From: an uncultured Flavobacteriales bacterium
GTDB taxonomy: Bacteria; Bacteroidota; Bacteroidia; Flavobacteriales_D; Parvicellaceae
Direction of reading: 5' to 3'
Assembly: GCA_943788755.1 (NCBI GenBank)
Contig: CALSRM010000001.1
Location: forward strand, 434,001 to 498,000
Length of the DNA: 64,000 bases
Shown: positions 61,532 through 64,000 of the stretch, one piece after another
Layout of the letters: every line of letters begins with the position of its first letter
How positions within the stretch are numbered: the first letter of the stretch is position 1
Translations under genes and position numbers: made by a program
Notes under the pieces: model-generated
Databases searched by the model: none
The model's input: only the letters and a program-made list of their open reading frames with translations
What the model was told of the DNA's origin: nothing

Positions 61532-62464
61532 ATGATGAAAAAAACATTACTAAGTATAACATTCATTATAAGTGCGGTTGTTGGTTTTTCACAAAATCAA
61601 TATCATATTAGTCAAAATATGATGTATCAACCATTTATTAACCCATCAGTAATCGGAAGTTATTCCAATTTAAATGGGGCATTGTTTTATAAAAATCAAT
61701 GGACAGGTTTTGAAGGTGCCCCTGAAATAGCTGGTTTCAGTATTAACTCTTCCATGAAAAATAGCAATCATTCTGTTGGTCTAACTTTAATAAATGATAA
61801 AATTGGTATAAGTAATATTAAAGACTTATCCATAGCTTATTCTTACAAAATAAAGTTTAACGATAAGAATTATTTGACTTTAGGTATTGCAGGAACAATG
61901 ATTTTGATGCAATCAAATCTTGGGCAATTGGACATCATTCAGGCGGGTGATCCGATTTTTCAATCGGACACAAAAACATTTGCGATGCCCAATGCTAAAT
62001 TTGGCACATATTATTTTAGGAATAACTTTTATATTGGATTTGCTGTTCCAAATATTTTAAAAAATAAAATTGAAACTTCGGGAATAGCAGCAGGAATAAC
62101 AAATTTTGATGCAGCAAACATTCATTACTATCTGCACAGTGGATACCAATTTGATATAAATGACACATGGAAGGCCAATACTTCTATTTTATTTAAGCAA
62201 GTTTCAGGTTCTCCCCTTCAAATAGGATTAAATGGTCAAGTTGTTTACAAAGATTTAATCGGTGCTGGATTGTCTTATAGAACAAGTAAGGAGTTAGTAG
62301 CAATGATAAATTATCGCATTAATCCACAATTGAAATTGGGCTATGCATATGACTATAATTTAAATCAAATAGGTTCATATTCAAATGGAACACATGAAAT
62401 AATTTTATTATTTGAGTTTATTAAAGACAATGCTGTTCCAATCATTGAAGTTCCAAGATTTTAA
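61532..62464 (+). CDS. PorP/SprF family type IX secretion membrane protein
   Basis: A 310-residue outer-membrane barrel with a signal peptide (KTLLSITFIISAVVGFS). It has the family's opening NQYHISQNMMYQPFINPSVIG and FYKNQWTGFEGAPE, repeated beta-strands, and the end GTHEIILLFEF. In Flavobacterium johnsoniae SprF is needed to secrete the adhesin SprB encoded beside it, and type B CTD proteins are generally paired with a PorP/SprF protein. The spacing of 11 bp after the adhesin supports the same partnership here. Confidence 0.94.
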   Translation: MMKKTLLSITFIISAVVGFSQNQYHISQNMMYQPFINPSVIGSYSNLNGALFYKNQWTGFEGAPEIAGFSINSSMKNSNHSVGLTLINDKIGISNIKDLSIAYSYKIKFNDKNYLTLGIAGTMILMQSNLGQLDIIQAGDPIFQSDTKTFAMPNAKFGTYYFRNNFYIGFAVPNILKNKIETSGIAAGITNFDAANIHYYLHSGYQFDINDTWKANTSILFKQVSGSPLQIGLNGQVVYKDLIGAGLSYRTSKELVAMINYRINPQLKLGYAYDYNLNQIGSYSNGTHEIILLFEFIKDNAVPIIEVPRF

Positions 62465-62466
62465 AT

Positions 62467-64000
62467 ATGGAGATGAAGAATTTATACATTATATGTCTAT
62501 TGCTAACTGCATTGAATGGAGTTACTCAAGAAAATAATTGGGTGAAAGAGGGTGATTTTAATATGGATCATCATTTCTACAAAGAAGCACTCATATCATA
62601 CGACAACGCTTTAGCGACAGAAATAGATTCTTCGGAAAAATTACATGCACAATCGCAAAAAGCTTTAGCTTATTATCGTTTGTTTGATTATGAAAATGCG
62701 GAGAAGCAGTATGCAATTATTTTAAAGTATGCCGTAATTGAAAATCCTGAGTCATGGTTACAATATGGTCATATACTTCGAAATAATGAAAAATATGAAA
62801 AAGCAATTGATGCATACGAAACCTATGGTTCCTATTCAGGAAAATATTCAGTTATCGATTATTATGAAAAAGCTTGCAGTTGGTCAATTGAGCATAAAGA
62901 TTCGATTCAAAATTACCACATTTATCAAACAAATTTAGAAACTGGTGGCAGAAGTTTGGGTGTCGGATATTTTAAAAATGGTTTGGTTTATAGTCAGTCT
63001 CAATCCGAAGATTTTGATATTAAGACTACATTTTACGATATCTCATTCGCAGAGAAAGAAAATGATTCTGTTTTTAAAAATTTTGAAGCCTATCGGGGCG
63101 AATTGAATCGATCATTTTATGAAGGTTCGCCAAGTTTTACTGCAGACCAGCGGACAATGTTTTATACCGGAAACGCTTCTGAAAGAATCAAGTATAAAGA
63201 GCGAAAGAGAAAGAAGAAAGGGTATGAAATTAGCTCCAAAGGAGTTAATATTCTCAAGATTTATCAAGTTTCATTATCTGATTCAGGATGGATAAACAAA
63301 AAAGAATTGCCGTTTAATAGTAATGAATACAGTTGCACTCATCCTAGCATATCAAAAGATGGTCGTACACTCTACTTTATTTCTAATATGGAGGGTGGAT
63401 ACGGAGGCTATGATTTGTACGTTAGTTACAAAACAGATACAGTATGGTCAAAACCACAGAATATGGGACCTGCAATTAATTCAGCGTCCAATGAAATGAC
63501 TCCGTTTTGTATAGAAAATGTAATCTATTTTTCCTCAAAAGGAAACATGGGATATGGGGGAGCTGATATTTTTAAGGCTCAGTTTGATAGTGGTGAATTG
63601 GTAAGTGTTAAGAATATGGGTAAGCCATTTAACACAAGTAAAGACGATTTTGCTTTCGTAATGCATGAAGATAAAGAACACGGGTATTTATCTTCGAATC
63701 GAGCAGGCACCCACGGATATGACCATATATATGGCTTTGAAAAGTTTGAGATTATTTACCCAGACACTATAAGAGGAATTGCAATTAATAGAATTACTGG
63801 AATTCCTATTCGAGGTGTTAAAGTAACTGTAGAACCGGACTTAGAAAATGTATTTCATAAAATAGAAGAAACGGATCAAGGTGGTAAAATTGTATTAGTT
63901 CTTCCCAAAGGTAAAGAATTCTTAGTTACTTTTTATGCAGAAGGATTTGAAGCAAAAGAAATAATGATACCGGCTACCAATAGAGAAGATATTATAGCTC
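62467..64000 (+). CDS. TPR and PD40 beta-propeller protein, probable OmpA family (partial)
   Basis: The gene starts 2 bp after the PorP/SprF stop and is open to the window edge (511 codons seen). A signal peptide (NLYIICLLLTALNGVTQ) is followed by TPR-like helices (YKEALISYDNAL; ENAEKQYAIIL; YEKAIDAYETYG), then a WD40-like PD40 propeller (HPSISKDGRTLYFISNMEGG; SKPQNMGPAINSASNEMTP; YLSSNRAG). A carboxypeptidase-regulatory-like domain then begins (GIAINRITGIPIRGVKV). In relatives an OmpA peptidoglycan-binding domain follows; it would lie past the edge. An alternative ATG is two codons downstream. It is probably the periplasmic anchor of the adhesin/PorP system. Confidence 0.9.
   Translation, partial: MEMKNLYIICLLLTALNGVTQENNWVKEGDFNMDHHFYKEALISYDNALATEIDSSEKLHAQSQKALAYYRLFDYENAEKQYAIILKYAVIENPESWLQYGHILRNNEKYEKAIDAYETYGSYSGKYSVIDYYEKACSWSIEHKDSIQNYHIYQTNLETGGRSLGVGYFKNGLVYSQSQSEDFDIKTTFYDISFAEKENDSVFKNFEAYRGELNRSFYEGSPSFTADQRTMFYTGNASERIKYKERKRKKKGYEISSKGVNILKIYQVSLSDSGWINKKELPFNSNEYSCTHPSISKDGRTLYFISNMEGGYGGYDLYVSYKTDTVWSKPQNMGPAINSASNEMTPFCIENVIYFSSKGNMGYGGADIFKAQFDSGELVSVKNMGKPFNTSKDDFAFVMHEDKEHGYLSSNRAGTHGYDHIYGFEKFEIIYPDTIRGIAINRITGIPIRGVKVTVEPDLENVFHKIEETDQGGKIVLVLPKGKEFLVTFYAEGFEAKEIMIPATNREDIIA

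Overview
The window (about 35% G+C by eye) comes from a Bacteroidota chromosome, most likely of the class Flavobacteriia. Several independent signs agree. Secreted proteins end in type IX secretion (T9SS) sorting domains, and a PorP/SprF protein and a gliding-type adhesin are present. The bacillithiol gene bshA, a GSCFA protein, a fused two-subunit 2-oxoacid dehydrogenase E1 and a CotH-kinase protein also fit this group. Many genes are preceded by TAnnTTTG or TAnnTTCG, the Bacteroidota -7 promoter element. A genus cannot be named from the sequence alone.

Layout. 0-3.4 kb: start of pruA, valS, a small SpoIIAA-like protein. 3.5-9 kb: minus-strand surface or export genes (glycosyltransferase, MATE pump, SGNH-like protein, MBOAT acyltransferase). 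9.2-13.6 kb: YbiT-type ABC-F protein, cvfB, frameshifted pckA. 13.7-19.3 kb: GSCFA protein, outer-membrane barrel, fused E1, a decayed stretch, bshA. 19.4-23 kb: acyl-CoA carboxylase beta subunit, DUF547 protein, ArsS-type radical SAM protein. 23.1-29 kb: a MarR-headed beta-oxidation operon (MarR, frameshifted bifunctional hydratase/dehydrogenase, thiolase, acyl-CoA dehydrogenase) with two palindromic candidate operators in front. 29.3-35 kb: an RND efflux triad. 35.2-44.6 kb: CotH-kinase protein, two tandem metallophosphoesterases, mnmA, an M36 metalloprotease with a T9SS tail. 44.6-48.4 kb: fadH with three frameshifts, a DUF4442 protein, dnaN. 48.75-49.14 kb: ssrA (tmRNA), followed by duplicated copies of its 3' end. 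50.6-55.9 kb: four neighbouring proteins with nuclease or phosphodiesterase folds (RmuC-like coiled-coil protein, DUF2130 protein, Cas4-like/DnaQ-like DUF2779 fusion, EEP-family lipoprotein), plus a YdcF-type protein at 49.5-50.3 kb. 55.9-64 kb: a serine hydrolase, then a 1352-residue T9SS adhesin, a PorP/SprF protein and a TPR/PD40 protein cut by the window end.

Three observations stand out. (1) Five single-base insertions, and no deletions, break three central-carbon or lipid genes (pckA, the fadB/J-type gene, fadH three times); this is either a real loss of function or a sequencing artefact dominated by insertions. (2) The 3' end of ssrA is repeated exactly (27 nt) 165 bp downstream, each copy followed by its own terminator-like hairpin, with a further diverged repeat behind it. 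This looks like the scar of an element that used ssrA as its attachment site, and it lies just upstream of the nuclease-fold cluster, the best candidate here for an uncharacterised system. (3) At several genes the -7 box ends only 4-5 nt before the start codon, which predicts leaderless mRNAs.

No CRISPR array, rRNA, tRNA, transposase or phage gene was recognised.
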